Positions 1 through 5,312 of a stretch of DNA of 10,577 nucleotides are shown here, piece by piece; the first letter of the stretch is position 1; every line of letters begins with the position of its first letter. Made by a program: the position numbers and the translations under genes. Source of the DNA: an uncultured Oscillospiraceae bacterium (GTDB taxonomy: Bacteria; Bacillota; Clostridia; Oscillospirales; Acutalibacteraceae). The stretch lies in assembly GCA_910588935.1 (NCBI GenBank), contig CAJUSM010000012.1, forward strand, positions 40,224 through 50,800, given 5' to 3'. Below the pieces are notes generated by a model. It was not told the origin of the DNA. It worked only from the letters and a program-made list of their open reading frames with translations, and searched no databases.

Positions 1-138
1 TAGGCACACAGCGGCCTGGGGGCCGGTGGGGCTGCCGCAGTTGGGGCAATAGTGATAGCCTGTTCCGGTTTTTACGCCACATTGAACGCACACATAAGCA
101 TTGGGATCCACCGTGCTGCCGCAATGCCTGCAATACAT
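1..138 (-). CDS. Zinc-ribbon protein, N-terminal part (cut by window edge)
   Basis: The minus-strand frame from the ATG at 138 to the window edge gives 46 residues with no stop. It holds two zinc-ribbon half-units: CRHC and CVQC in the first, CPNC and a final Cys in the second, each in the 'YCxxCGxxxxPNAxxCxxCG' style. Proteins opening this way in Firmicutes usually continue into a TM2 or another small membrane domain. That part would lie outside the window, so the full function is unknown. The start is supported by GGGAG about nine bases upstream and by a sigma-A-like promoter 83 to 111 bases upstream. It is divergent from the sigma-factor operon. Seen: the Cys pairs, RBS and promoter. Inferred: membrane attachment. 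A soluble zinc-ribbon protein is an alternative. Confidence 0.75.
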   Translation of the reverse strand, partial: MYCRHCGSTVDPNAYVCVQCGVKTGTGYHYCPNCGSPTGPQAAVCL

Positions 139-220
139 AATAACCCACTCCCTTGCAGCTGAAACGCCGCGTAATTTTTTATCATTAGCCAAAACCATTT
201 TATAAGCTGGCCTTAGGGAC

Positions 221-249
221 AGTATAGCATATTTTTCGACAATCCGCAA
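221..249 (-). promoter_or_regulatory. Sigma-A-type promoter for the zinc-ribbon gene
   Basis: On the minus strand, TTGCGG (244-249) and TATACT (221-226) are separated by exactly 17 bases. It points at the ATG at 138 and implies a leader of about 75 bases. It is flanked by a 9-bp inverted repeat, AACCATTTT (193-201) and AAAATGGTT (252-260). The rest of the 139-397 intergenic stretch shows no convincing gene. Confidence 0.6.
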
Positions 250-397
250 GCAAAATGGTTAGCTTGAGCCCCACAGGGCAAAAAAAGGGGGCTTTTATCT
301 TCCCATTGCTGACAGCGGCGGGAAAAACAAAAACCAAGGAAAGACGGCAGATAAATATGGAGGCAAGAGCCTAGGCCCTCTCCTTTCTCACTTACCC

Positions 398-426
398 TTG
401 ACTTGCGTAAATTCATGGGGTATTAT
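398..426 (+). promoter_or_regulatory. Sigma-A-type promoter for the sigma-factor operon
   Basis: TTGACT (398-403) and TATTAT (421-426) are 17 bases apart, a near-consensus sigma-A promoter. Transcription would start near 433, giving a leader of only about 17 bases before the ATG at 450. The gene therefore looks expressed by the housekeeping sigma factor rather than by itself. Confidence 0.75.
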
Positions 427-449
427 AAGGAAAAGGGGGTGACAGGAGG

Positions 450-1061
450 ATGGCCAACGACTGCTACGCCAGGCTTACAGACAGCCAGCTGGCAGAACAG
501 GTTCGCGCCGGCGCGCCCGATGCCTTTGGGGAGCTTTGCTCCCGGTACCTCTGGTTAATTCACGCCAAGGCCAGGCAGTTTTCGGGCCCTGCCGCGCCCG
601 AAAAAGAGGACCTGCTCCAGGAGGGCTTTCTCGGGCTCTACGCGGCGGCCGGCTCCTTTCGCCAGGCTGGGGGGGCGAGCTTTTCTACCTATGCCGGGGT
701 CTGCATTTATAACCGTATGGCCAGCGCGGCCCGGCGGCACTCTAACCTGGGGAACCGTATGCTCAACGAGTCCCTTTCTCTGGACTCCGCCCAGGACCTT
801 CCCCTGGCCGGAGGCGAGCCCCAAGAGCAAATAGAGCTTCGGGAAAGCTTTCAAGCCATGTGGCGGCACCTAGACAGCACCCTTTCCCCTTTGGAGCGCC
901 GGGCCCTTGCCCTGTACCTTGCCGGCCTGCGCCGGGAGGACGTGGAGGCCCGGGCCGGCATGCGGCTAAAGGTGTTTGACAACGCCCTCCACCGGGTGCG
1001 GGCCAAACTCCGTGGTGCAAAAAATGGAATTGAGGTAGATGACGAATGTACGCGGATATAA
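450..1061 (+). CDS. SigH-like RNA polymerase sigma-70 family factor
   Basis: This 203-residue protein resembles the sigma-H (sigma-30) group in length and layout. Region 2 spans about residues 28-97 and has the core-binding stretch DLLQEGFLGLY at 54-64. Region 4 spans about 145-187 with LSPLERRALALYLAGL followed by a helix-turn-helix ending NALHRVRAKL, which closely follows Bacillus SigH. There is no region 1.1 or 3, as expected for a small alternative sigma factor that directs RNA polymerase to a special promoter set. Region 2.4 (about residues 86-105) looks unlike B. subtilis SigH, so promoter specificity cannot be assumed. The start is odd: the AGGAGG (444-449) abuts the ATG with no spacer, although a G-rich stretch sits further upstream. 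The last 16 bases overlap the following zinc-ribbon gene, so the two are probably translationally coupled. SigH-like is inferred; the sigma-70 family is secure. Confidence 0.88.
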   Translation: MANDCYARLTDSQLAEQVRAGAPDAFGELCSRYLWLIHAKARQFSGPAAPEKEDLLQEGFLGLYAAAGSFRQAGGASFSTYAGVCIYNRMASAARRHSNLGNRMLNESLSLDSAQDLPLAGGEPQEQIELRESFQAMWRHLDSTLSPLERRALALYLAGLRREDVEARAGMRLKVFDNALHRVRAKLRGAKNGIEVDDECTRI

Positions 1062-1333
1062 AAATTGTTTGCCGCAAATGCGGAAAAGAATTTATCTTTA
1101 CAGCCAGCGAGCAGGAATTTTACACAGAAAAGGGCTTTCGCCAGCCCCCCAAGCGGTGCAAGGCCTGCCGCCGGGCAGGCCGGGGACGCCGCCCAGAGTA
1201 TACGGGAACCTGCGCCTGCTGCGGCCGGGAGGCCCGGGTGCCTTTTCAGCCCGCGGAGGACCGGATGCTTTATTGCAGGCAGTGCTTTGCCATCATAAAA
1301 AAAGATCGGGCCAGCCAGGGAAGGAGCCGTTAG
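1046..1333 (+). CDS. Small double zinc-ribbon protein
   Basis: This 95-residue cytosolic protein has two treble-clef/zinc-ribbon-like units. The first uses C9-x2-C12 and C38-x2-C41 around a KEFIFTASEQEFYTEKGF segment, typical of the 'probable zinc-ribbon domain' family zf-trcl. The second uses C56-x2-C59 and C77-x2-C80 around REARVPFQP and LYCRQCF. The tail is basic. The ATG overlaps the sigma-factor gene by 16 bases, with GAGG about eight bases upstream (1032-1035), so the two are co-transcribed. A terminator hairpin begins inside the last codons and the stop codon lies in its loop. The molecular role is unknown; nucleic-acid or protein binding is only a guess from the fold. Linkage to a sigma factor hints at a regulatory or transcription-associated job but does not show one. 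Confidence 0.85.
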   Translation: MYADIKIVCRKCGKEFIFTASEQEFYTEKGFRQPPKRCKACRRAGRGRRPEYTGTCACCGREARVPFQPAEDRMLYCRQCFAIIKKDRASQGRSR

Positions 1334-1346
1334 GGGCTCCTTTTTT
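1321..1346 (+). terminator. Intrinsic terminator of the sigma/zinc-ribbon operon
   Basis: AAGGAGCC (1321-1328) pairs with GGCTCCTT (1335-1342) around a six-base loop, with a T run (1341-1346). It overlaps the end of the zinc-ribbon gene. Confidence 0.85.
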
Positions 1347-1405
1347 GTATTGTGGAGCAAAATTACTCGAAGCAGCCATTGTTGCGCTGTTTCTTGTCCT
1401 CTTCA

Positions 1406-1434
1406 TTGACAAGCGGCGGTTAAGGTGGTATTAT
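1406..1434 (+). promoter_or_regulatory. Sigma-A-type promoter for the SLH protein
   Basis: A perfect TTGACA (1406-1411) lies 17 bases upstream of TATTAT (1429-1434). The expected start of transcription is near 1441, leaving a leader of about 40 bases. Confidence 0.8.
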
Positions 1435-1480
1435 TTCACTTGTCCCTGTGTTTTTGGAAAACAACTTAAAGAAATGAGGT

Positions 1481-2434
1481 ATGCAAGTGAAAAGCAAAAG
1501 AATATTCTCTACCCTACTGGCCCTGGCGCTGGCCATAAGCTGCCTGGTTCTGCCTGCAGAGGCAGCCTGCGCGGAGGACTATGTAGACGTAACGGAAAAC
1601 GACTGGTTTTATACCGCTGTAGATTATGCCGCCACCAATAATTTGCTCACAGGCACCTCGAAAACCCGGTTTTCTCCTCACAACTGGACCACCAGGGGCA
1701 TGTTTGTCACCATCCTGGGCCGAATGTCCACTATGAATCCTGAGGATTATACCGCCAGAGATTACTCGGATGTTCCCCCAGGCGCTTACTATGCCCCCTA
1801 CGCCCACTGGGCAGACTGGCACGATGTAGCCCATGGCACCGGCGGCGGGACTTTCCAGCCAGAGGAGCCCATTACCCGAGAACAGATGGCCGTGATGCTT
1901 TATGGCTATGCCCGCGCCACCGGCAATGATCTTTCCTATTCCCAAGAGCTGATTCAGGGTTTCCCAGACGCGGGCTCTGTGTCTGATTACGCCTGGGAGG
2001 CAATGGGCTGGGCGGTAAGCAAGCAGCTGATTAGAGGAAACCATGGCCTGCTAAAGCCCAAGGACCGCGCCAACCGGGCCCAGGTAGCCCAGATTCTGCT
2101 TAACGCCAAGGGAGTTCTGGTGGAAAACCAGCTGGTTCTGGACCCGCCCGCGCCAGACGAAGAACCCGCCACCCCTAATCCTACTCCCGACCCCACCCCT
2201 AATCCTACCCCCAAGCCAACGCCTGTTCCCACTTTTAAGCCCACGCCCAAACCTACCCCAGCGCCAACGCCGAAGCCTGACATTGACGCGGTGGTGTACT
2301 GGGTAAAAAACGGCAAGGTTTACCACTCTACCCACCGCTGCCCAGCCCTGGCCAGATCCAAGTCAATCCTCCATGGGTCTGTTAGCGAAGCCCTGGCCGC
2401 GGGAAAAGGCCGCCCCTGCAAAGACTGCCACTAA
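1481..2434 (+). CDS. Secreted SLH-domain protein with C-terminal Cys/His module
   Basis: The 317-residue product starts with a signal peptide: basic KSKR, then a hydrophobic stretch (about 10-24) and a cleavage-like PAEAA or AEAACA near 25-31. Three S-layer homology repeats follow at about 33-75, 95-140 and 160-205, with WTTRGMFVTIL, ITREQMAVMLYGYA and ANRAQVAQILLNA as their typical second halves. SLH triplets bind pyruvylated secondary cell-wall polymer, so the protein is probably held at the cell surface. Residues 221-267 are a Pro/Thr linker of PTP-x repeats. The end (about 271-317) is a compact module with YH at 281-282, H285, C287, an EAL helix and CKDCH. It resembles the Ada-like metal-binding modules found at the C-terminus of many secreted Firmicute proteins. 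GAGG (1476-1479) nearly touches the ATG at 1481. GTG at 1487, two codons later and seven bases from the GAGG, is an equally good start. The substrate or partner of the C-terminal module is unknown. Confidence 0.9.
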   Translation: MQVKSKRIFSTLLALALAISCLVLPAEAACAEDYVDVTENDWFYTAVDYAATNNLLTGTSKTRFSPHNWTTRGMFVTILGRMSTMNPEDYTARDYSDVPPGAYYAPYAHWADWHDVAHGTGGGTFQPEEPITREQMAVMLYGYARATGNDLSYSQELIQGFPDAGSVSDYAWEAMGWAVSKQLIRGNHGLLKPKDRANRAQVAQILLNAKGVLVENQLVLDPPAPDEEPATPNPTPDPTPNPTPKPTPVPTFKPTPKPTPAPTPKPDIDAVVYWVKNGKVYHSTHRCPALARSKSILHGSVSEALAAGKGRPCKDCH

Positions 2435-2460
2435 AACCGGGGCGTAAAAAAATCGAAATA

Positions 2461-2517
2461 AAAGTTCCCGAAGCCGGGCGAGTCTCATAGACTTTTCCCG
2501 CGCTTCAGGAACTTTTT
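2461..2517. terminator. Long two-way terminator between convergent genes
   Basis: AAAGTTCC (2461-2468) pairs with GGAACTTT (2508-2515). After a single mismatch, GAAGC (2470-2474) pairs with GCTTC (2502-2506), then CGGG (2475-2478) with CCCG (2497-2500), and AGTCT (2481-2485) with AGACT (2489-2493). T runs follow on both strands, so it can end both the SLH gene (plus) and the cyclotransferase gene (minus). Confidence 0.8.
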
Positions 2518-2521
2518 CTAT

Positions 2522-3004
2522 TTATTCTTCTCCGTCCCTTTCCTCCAGCTCCTCGCTGTACCGCCTGGCAGCGTATAGCTCCCCTGGGTCCAAGCCAAAA
2601 GCCTTGCACCCTTCTAGGCAGGCCGCCATATATGGCTCGGTTGGCTGACCCGCCGGGAAACCCTTTTCCATAATGTACGCAAAGCCCAAAACCCGCCTCT
2701 CCCGCCCAGTGGCCAGCTCCCGGCAGGAAAGGGAGAGGGTCTTCTTAAAATAGAACCTGGGGTAATCCTCGTAAAGATCCAGGGCCCTTTCGTCCTCTGG
2801 GCTCACCGCCCACACCACCACCGGGACACTGTGTTCTCCGTCCTCCTCAATGGTCAGGTAGTTCCCAGAACCCCGGCCCCGGAAAACCAGCCGCCATCCT
2901 GGCAAAAACCCAGTACCCAGCGCCTTGGCCTCTGGGCACCTGGCAGCCATTGCCTCTTGGTTCATGTTGCTGCCATAGGCAAAATAGTATTGTTCCAGCT
3001 TCAT
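2522..3004 (-). CDS. Gamma-glutamylcyclotransferase (AIG2/GGCT-like) family protein
   Basis: The 160-residue protein has the hallmarks of the GGCT-like fold. An N-terminal strand leads into YGSN (residues 10-13), the substrate-binding loop. A VVVWAVSPED strand follows, then a glutamate in LYEDYPRFY (E79) at the place of the general acid/base, and a C-terminal helical segment with EPYMAACLEG. Family members form 5-oxoproline from gamma-glutamyl amines or amino acids, or act in related gamma-glutamyl turnover. The true substrate here cannot be read from sequence. Length fits the family. The ATG at 3004 is preceded by a GGGGA-type site. It lies directly downstream of the tRNA-Leu terminator on the same strand with no clear promoter of its own, so some transcription may come through from the tRNA promoter. 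It converges on the SLH gene. Confidence 0.85.
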   Translation of the reverse strand: MKLEQYYFAYGSNMNQEAMAARCPEAKALGTGFLPGWRLVFRGRGSGNYLTIEEDGEHSVPVVVWAVSPEDERALDLYEDYPRFYFKKTLSLSCRELATGRERRVLGFAYIMEKGFPAGQPTEPYMAACLEGCKAFGLDPGELYAARRYSEELEERDGEE

Positions 3005-3065
3005 TTCCCCATCTCTTTCCCCATATATTCTTTGGCTTGGATGATTGGACCTCTGCCCGCTTTAA

Positions 3066-3107
3066 GGAAAAACAAAGAAGGAACAGCCAACCGACTGTTC
3101 CTTCTTT
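3066..3107 (-). terminator. Terminator of the tRNA-Leu transcript
   Basis: A perfect 13-bp stem, AAAGAAGGAACAG (3074-3086) with CTGTTCCTTCTTT (3095-3107), closes an eight-base loop. On the minus strand it is followed by a T-rich tail (GTTTTTCC, 3066-3073), so it acts mainly on the tRNA transcript. Confidence 0.8.
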
Positions 3108-3137
3108 CAGATGTCCCCTGCGGAAGGAACACCTACA

Positions 3138-3224
3138 TGGTGCAGGTAACAGGACTTGAACCTGCAAGAGCTTGCACTCATATGGACCTGAACCATACGC
3201 GTCTGCCAATTCCGCCATACCTGC
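3138..3224 (-). tRNA. tRNA-Leu, anticodon CAG
   Basis: The 87-base minus-strand gene has the acceptor arm GCAGGTA/TACCTGC (3218-3224 with 3142-3148) and an encoded CCA end (3138-3140). A leucine-type D arm (GCGGAATTGGCAGACGC) follows. The anticodon stem TATGG/CCATA encloses the loop TTCAGGT, giving anticodon CAG, which reads CUG. A long class II variable arm (GAG...CTC) and a T arm with GTTCAAGTCC complete it. Class II shape and anticodon agree on leucine. It stands alone with its own promoter and terminator. Confidence 0.96.
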
Positions 3225-3285
3225 GCACCATATTCACTTGACTGAAGGATTTGCGTTTTAATCGCTCACCTCTCAGCGCTTGATT

Positions 3286-3314
3286 ATTATAGCATCTCTA
3301 TCGAAAAATGTCAA
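3286..3314 (-). promoter_or_regulatory. Perfect-consensus promoter of tRNA-Leu
   Basis: On the minus strand, TTGACA (3309-3314) and TATAAT (3286-3291) are separated by exactly 17 bases, the ideal sigma-A promoter. Transcription should start near 3279, about 55 bases before the mature tRNA. Confidence 0.9.
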
Positions 3315-3509
3315 GAAGATTTTTGAAGTTTTTTCGATTTTTCCAGCCTGTCCTCCCCTTCCGGCACCAGGGGCTTGGCAGAAAGGGAGAATTGGACAAA
3401 TTCCCAAAACAGCTTCCAAATCCTTCCGGTTTCTTTGGCATTATAGTGGGATTTCGGAAACAAAACTTATGCTTTTGTGCAAGTATTTTGCAATTTTTGT
3501 GGATTCATG
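3315..3509. other. Intergenic stretch without a supportable gene
   Basis: Between the back-to-back tRNA promoter and the promoter at 3510 there are only short open frames with no ribosome binding site and no recognisable domain. The part near 3470-3540 is AT-rich, as expected upstream of a promoter. I see no further site I can support. Confidence 0.5.
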
Positions 3510-3538
3510 TTGACTTCTATATATAAAACGCTTATACT
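3510..3538 (+). promoter_or_regulatory. Sigma-A-type promoter of the membrane-paralog cluster
   Basis: TTGACT (3510-3515) and TATACT (3533-3538) lie 17 bases apart. It is the only clear promoter before the three paralogous genes, which are closely spaced and end at a terminator at 5285, so they probably form one transcript. Confidence 0.75.
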
Positions 3539-3591
3539 TGTTATGTGAAGAATAGACGCCCTGCATCGTATAAAACAATCGGTATAAATGA

Positions 3592-3812
3592 ATGAATATG
3601 ACAAACAACAAAAAAACTCTTTCCTTTCAGGGCAAGCTGGGTAAGCGGCGGATATTCCTGATAACAGCACTTCTTCTGGCCATGCTGTGGGACCTATGGC
3701 ATACCATAAAATTCTACATCGTCCCTGGCAGGCCAACCTGCTGTCCCGGGAGAATCCCTTTCTCACTTACGAACCTGGCACGCGCAAGCTTTTTGCCGGG
3801 GATGGCGGCTGA
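3592..3812 (+). pseudogene. Frameshifted, truncated paralog of the downstream membrane proteins
   Basis: The frame starting at 3592 (or 3598) encodes a basic N-terminus, KLGKRRIF, then one membrane segment (about residues 20-38) and KFYIVP. Beyond about 3725 this frame loses resemblance to the neighbours. The -1 frame then reads WQANLLSRENPFLTYEP, followed by GTRKLFAGDGG and a stop at 3810-3812. That matches IRSRDNSLLTHSPFSGRLFQLDPD of the third gene at the same distance from its membrane segment. One lost base in the CCC run at 3723-3725 would explain the break. Even when repaired, the product stops after the PF-G-KLF-like motif, missing the C-terminal two-thirds present in the paralogs (about 190 residues). 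No good RBS precedes the start. A remnant is the best reading; a short live protein of 76 residues (ending 3822) is possible but less likely. Confidence 0.65.
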
Positions 3813-3856
3813 ACCTGGCTAATTCGGAGTTGGGCCAAGCTACAGGAGGAATCATC

Positions 3857-4432
3857 ATGAAATCCAGAAAGAAAAAGACTGCTCTCATTACAATTTTCCT
3901 CCTCGCCCTTGCCGCCACTGCCCTCTTCGGACTTTCTATTTACCCCAACTACCTGTTGCCGCGAATGGAATCCCCCTGGCAGACCTACCAACCCTTCAAC
4001 GGCAAGCTCTTTGCCATAGACAGCGCCCAAGTGGGGGAAATCCTGGTCAGCAGCGAAACCGGCCGCCACCGGCACCGGTTTTCCTCGCCTGACGATGTGG
4101 AAAAAATCTTGTCCCATCTCAACGGCTTCCGCTACTTTTTTTGGATTCCGGAGCCAAAGGGGGAGGGGGCCGTCCCTGTGGGTTCCTCAGAATACGGCTC
4201 CATCCGTTTCGGCCAGGAAGAATTCATCTTTCAGGCCCACCGGATGCTTGTATCCGCCTCCTCCCAACGGGTTTCCGGGGGTCATCGTAAACAGGTAACC
4301 AATTTCGTCTGGTATTACGGCGGCAAGGTTTTTTTTGATCAATTAGAAGAACTCCGGAAGTGCGATGACTCCTGCAAAGAAGCTTCCGGAGCTGATGCCC
4401 ACAATAAAAGCCTGCCACCAGGCTGGGATTAA
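3857..4432 (+). CDS. Small membrane-anchored protein of unknown function (intact paralog)
   Basis: I do not recognise the family. The 191-residue product has a basic start (KSRKKK), one membrane segment at about 9-29, and an outward-facing domain of about 150 residues. Shared with the next gene are PFNGKLFAID (46-55), a segment ending LNGFRYFFW (88-96), a short stretch around YGSIRF (103-108), and WYYGGKVFFDQLEE near the C-terminus. The final residues PPGWD resemble the PTPWD that ends the next protein. The layout suggests a secreted or tethered domain with Ig-like or DUF-type strands, but no catalytic residues stand out. ATG 3857 is chosen because AGGAGG (3844-3849) sits seven bases upstream; the frame is also open further upstream. 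It lies 44 bases after the broken paralog. Confidence 0.75.
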   Translation: MKSRKKKTALITIFLLALAATALFGLSIYPNYLLPRMESPWQTYQPFNGKLFAIDSAQVGEILVSSETGRHRHRFSSPDDVEKILSHLNGFRYFFWIPEPKGEGAVPVGSSEYGSIRFGQEEFIFQAHRMLVSASSQRVSGGHRKQVTNFVWYYGGKVFFDQLEELRKCDDSCKEASGADAHNKSLPPGWD

Positions 4433-4488
4433 GGCGGAATCCGCCCCCAGAAAAATCAGAAAATTGACCCCAGAAACGGAGGAACCCC

Positions 4489-5099
4489 ATGAAAACCGAC
4501 CAAGCCATTCAGGCGGAAATCCAGGAAAACGAGGGAGGCAAAAGCTGCGGATAAAAAGAATTCTCCTCATCCTCCTGGCCGCCCTGCTCCTCCTCCACCT
4601 GGCCGTCAGCAACTGGTACCTGCCCCTGAGCGAGGACAACATCCGCAGTCGGGACAACAGCCTTTTGACCCATTCCCCCTTTTCCGGCAGGCTCTTTCAG
4701 CTGGACCCCGACAATGTGGCAGGGGCAGCGGTAAACTATGCCATTCTAGAGTCCCGGGAGGACATGGAAAGGTTTTGCCAGGCTCTCAATTCCTTTCGAT
4801 ATTTTCGAGTAGAAAAAATGAAAACGGACATAGAAAGCATCCGTCGGGATTCCATAGGAGGCGGGACTGGATTTGCCATATACGGTATGGAAAACCAGGC
4901 AGGCCAGCGGGATGTTGTAGGGTTTTCTCCTCGGCCGGTTAAGCTGCTGGGAGTGAATGTGCCTGGATTGTACAAACTGCCGGTAAAGGGGTACTGGTAC
5001 TATACCTGGGACCCCCTGCTGTTCTGGAGACTGGAGGATCCGTTTCGAGGCATATCCGCGACCAGGAGGAAGTTTGGCCAGCCCACGCCCTGGGATTGA
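4489..5099 (+). CDS. Membrane-anchored paralog with apparent N-terminal frameshift
   Basis: The body (about 4540-5099) encodes one membrane segment (RIKRILLILLAALLLLHLAV), then a domain with PFSGRLFQLDPDN, ALNSFRYFRVEK, GFAIYGME and WYYTWDPLLFWRLEDPF, ending PTPWD. These follow the preceding gene in order. The function is unknown. The best start signal, GGAGG (4478-4482) six bases before the ATG at 4489, reads MKTDQAIQAEIQENEGGKSCG and stops at 4552-4554, one frame away from the body. A one-base loss between about 4530 and 4551 would join them, which is why the span given is not a multiple of three. Without a shift, the body frame is open back to ATG 4365 (weak GGAAG upstream). That start would overlap the previous gene by 68 bases and add about 60 hydrophilic residues lacking in the paralogs; TTG 4464 is a further option. 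Confidence 0.65.
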
Positions 5100-5284
5100 G
5101 ATTGGAAACGCATTTCAAAATTGGCAGGTACCGATTTTCCAATCGGCGGCATGGCTGCCAGTGTAAACGAAACTGGGTTTCCTTTCCCCTAAACTTCACT
5201 TTGGATGGCCCGGGAACTTTTTCTTGGGCAATTGGTCAATTGGCATTTTCCACTTCTCCTTGCTTCACTTGCCCCATAGGTTGC
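5100..5284 (+). other. Intergenic tail with small hairpin, no gene
   Basis: This stretch between the last paralog and the terminator holds a hairpin, CCGATT (5131-5136) with AATCGG (5141-5146), with no T run behind it, and a short direct repeat CAATTGG (5229-5235 and 5237-5243). No coding frame has a ribosome binding site or a recognisable domain. Confidence 0.4.
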
Positions 5285-5308
5285 AAAAAAGCGCCCAGGC
5301 GCTTTTTT
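5285..5308. terminator. Two-way terminator between paralog cluster and nhaC
   Basis: AAAAAAGCGC (5285-5294) pairs with GCGCTTTTTT (5299-5308) around the loop CCAG. The A and T tracts make it work on both strands: for the paralog cluster (plus) and for the antiporter gene (minus), whose stop codon is five bases away. Confidence 0.9.
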
Positions 5309-5312
5309 ATGT

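Noticed and set aside
213..416. 67-codon minus-strand frame in the divergent promoter region
   Set aside because: It has no ribosome binding site and no recognisable features, and it covers the plus-strand promoter of the sigma operon.
2171..2280. Short tandem repeats in the SLH gene as a possible CRISPR or minisatellite
   Set aside because: The repetition comes from Pro-Thr-Pro codons of a coding linker; unit lengths vary and there are no spacers.
1987..2335. Gly/Val-rich minus-strand frames opposite the SLH protein
   Set aside because: The GVGLGVGLGV pattern is just the complement of the Pro/Thr linker codons of the real gene.
2847..3218. Open frame on the minus strand beginning MAELADAYGSG
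   Set aside because: It is the translation of the tRNA-Leu gene running into the cyclotransferase gene; this kind of peptide is a well-known artefact of tRNA-Leu genes.
3280..3526. Overlapping short frames between the tRNA and the paralog cluster
   Set aside because: They overlap the tRNA promoter, have no ribosome binding sites and contain no known domain.
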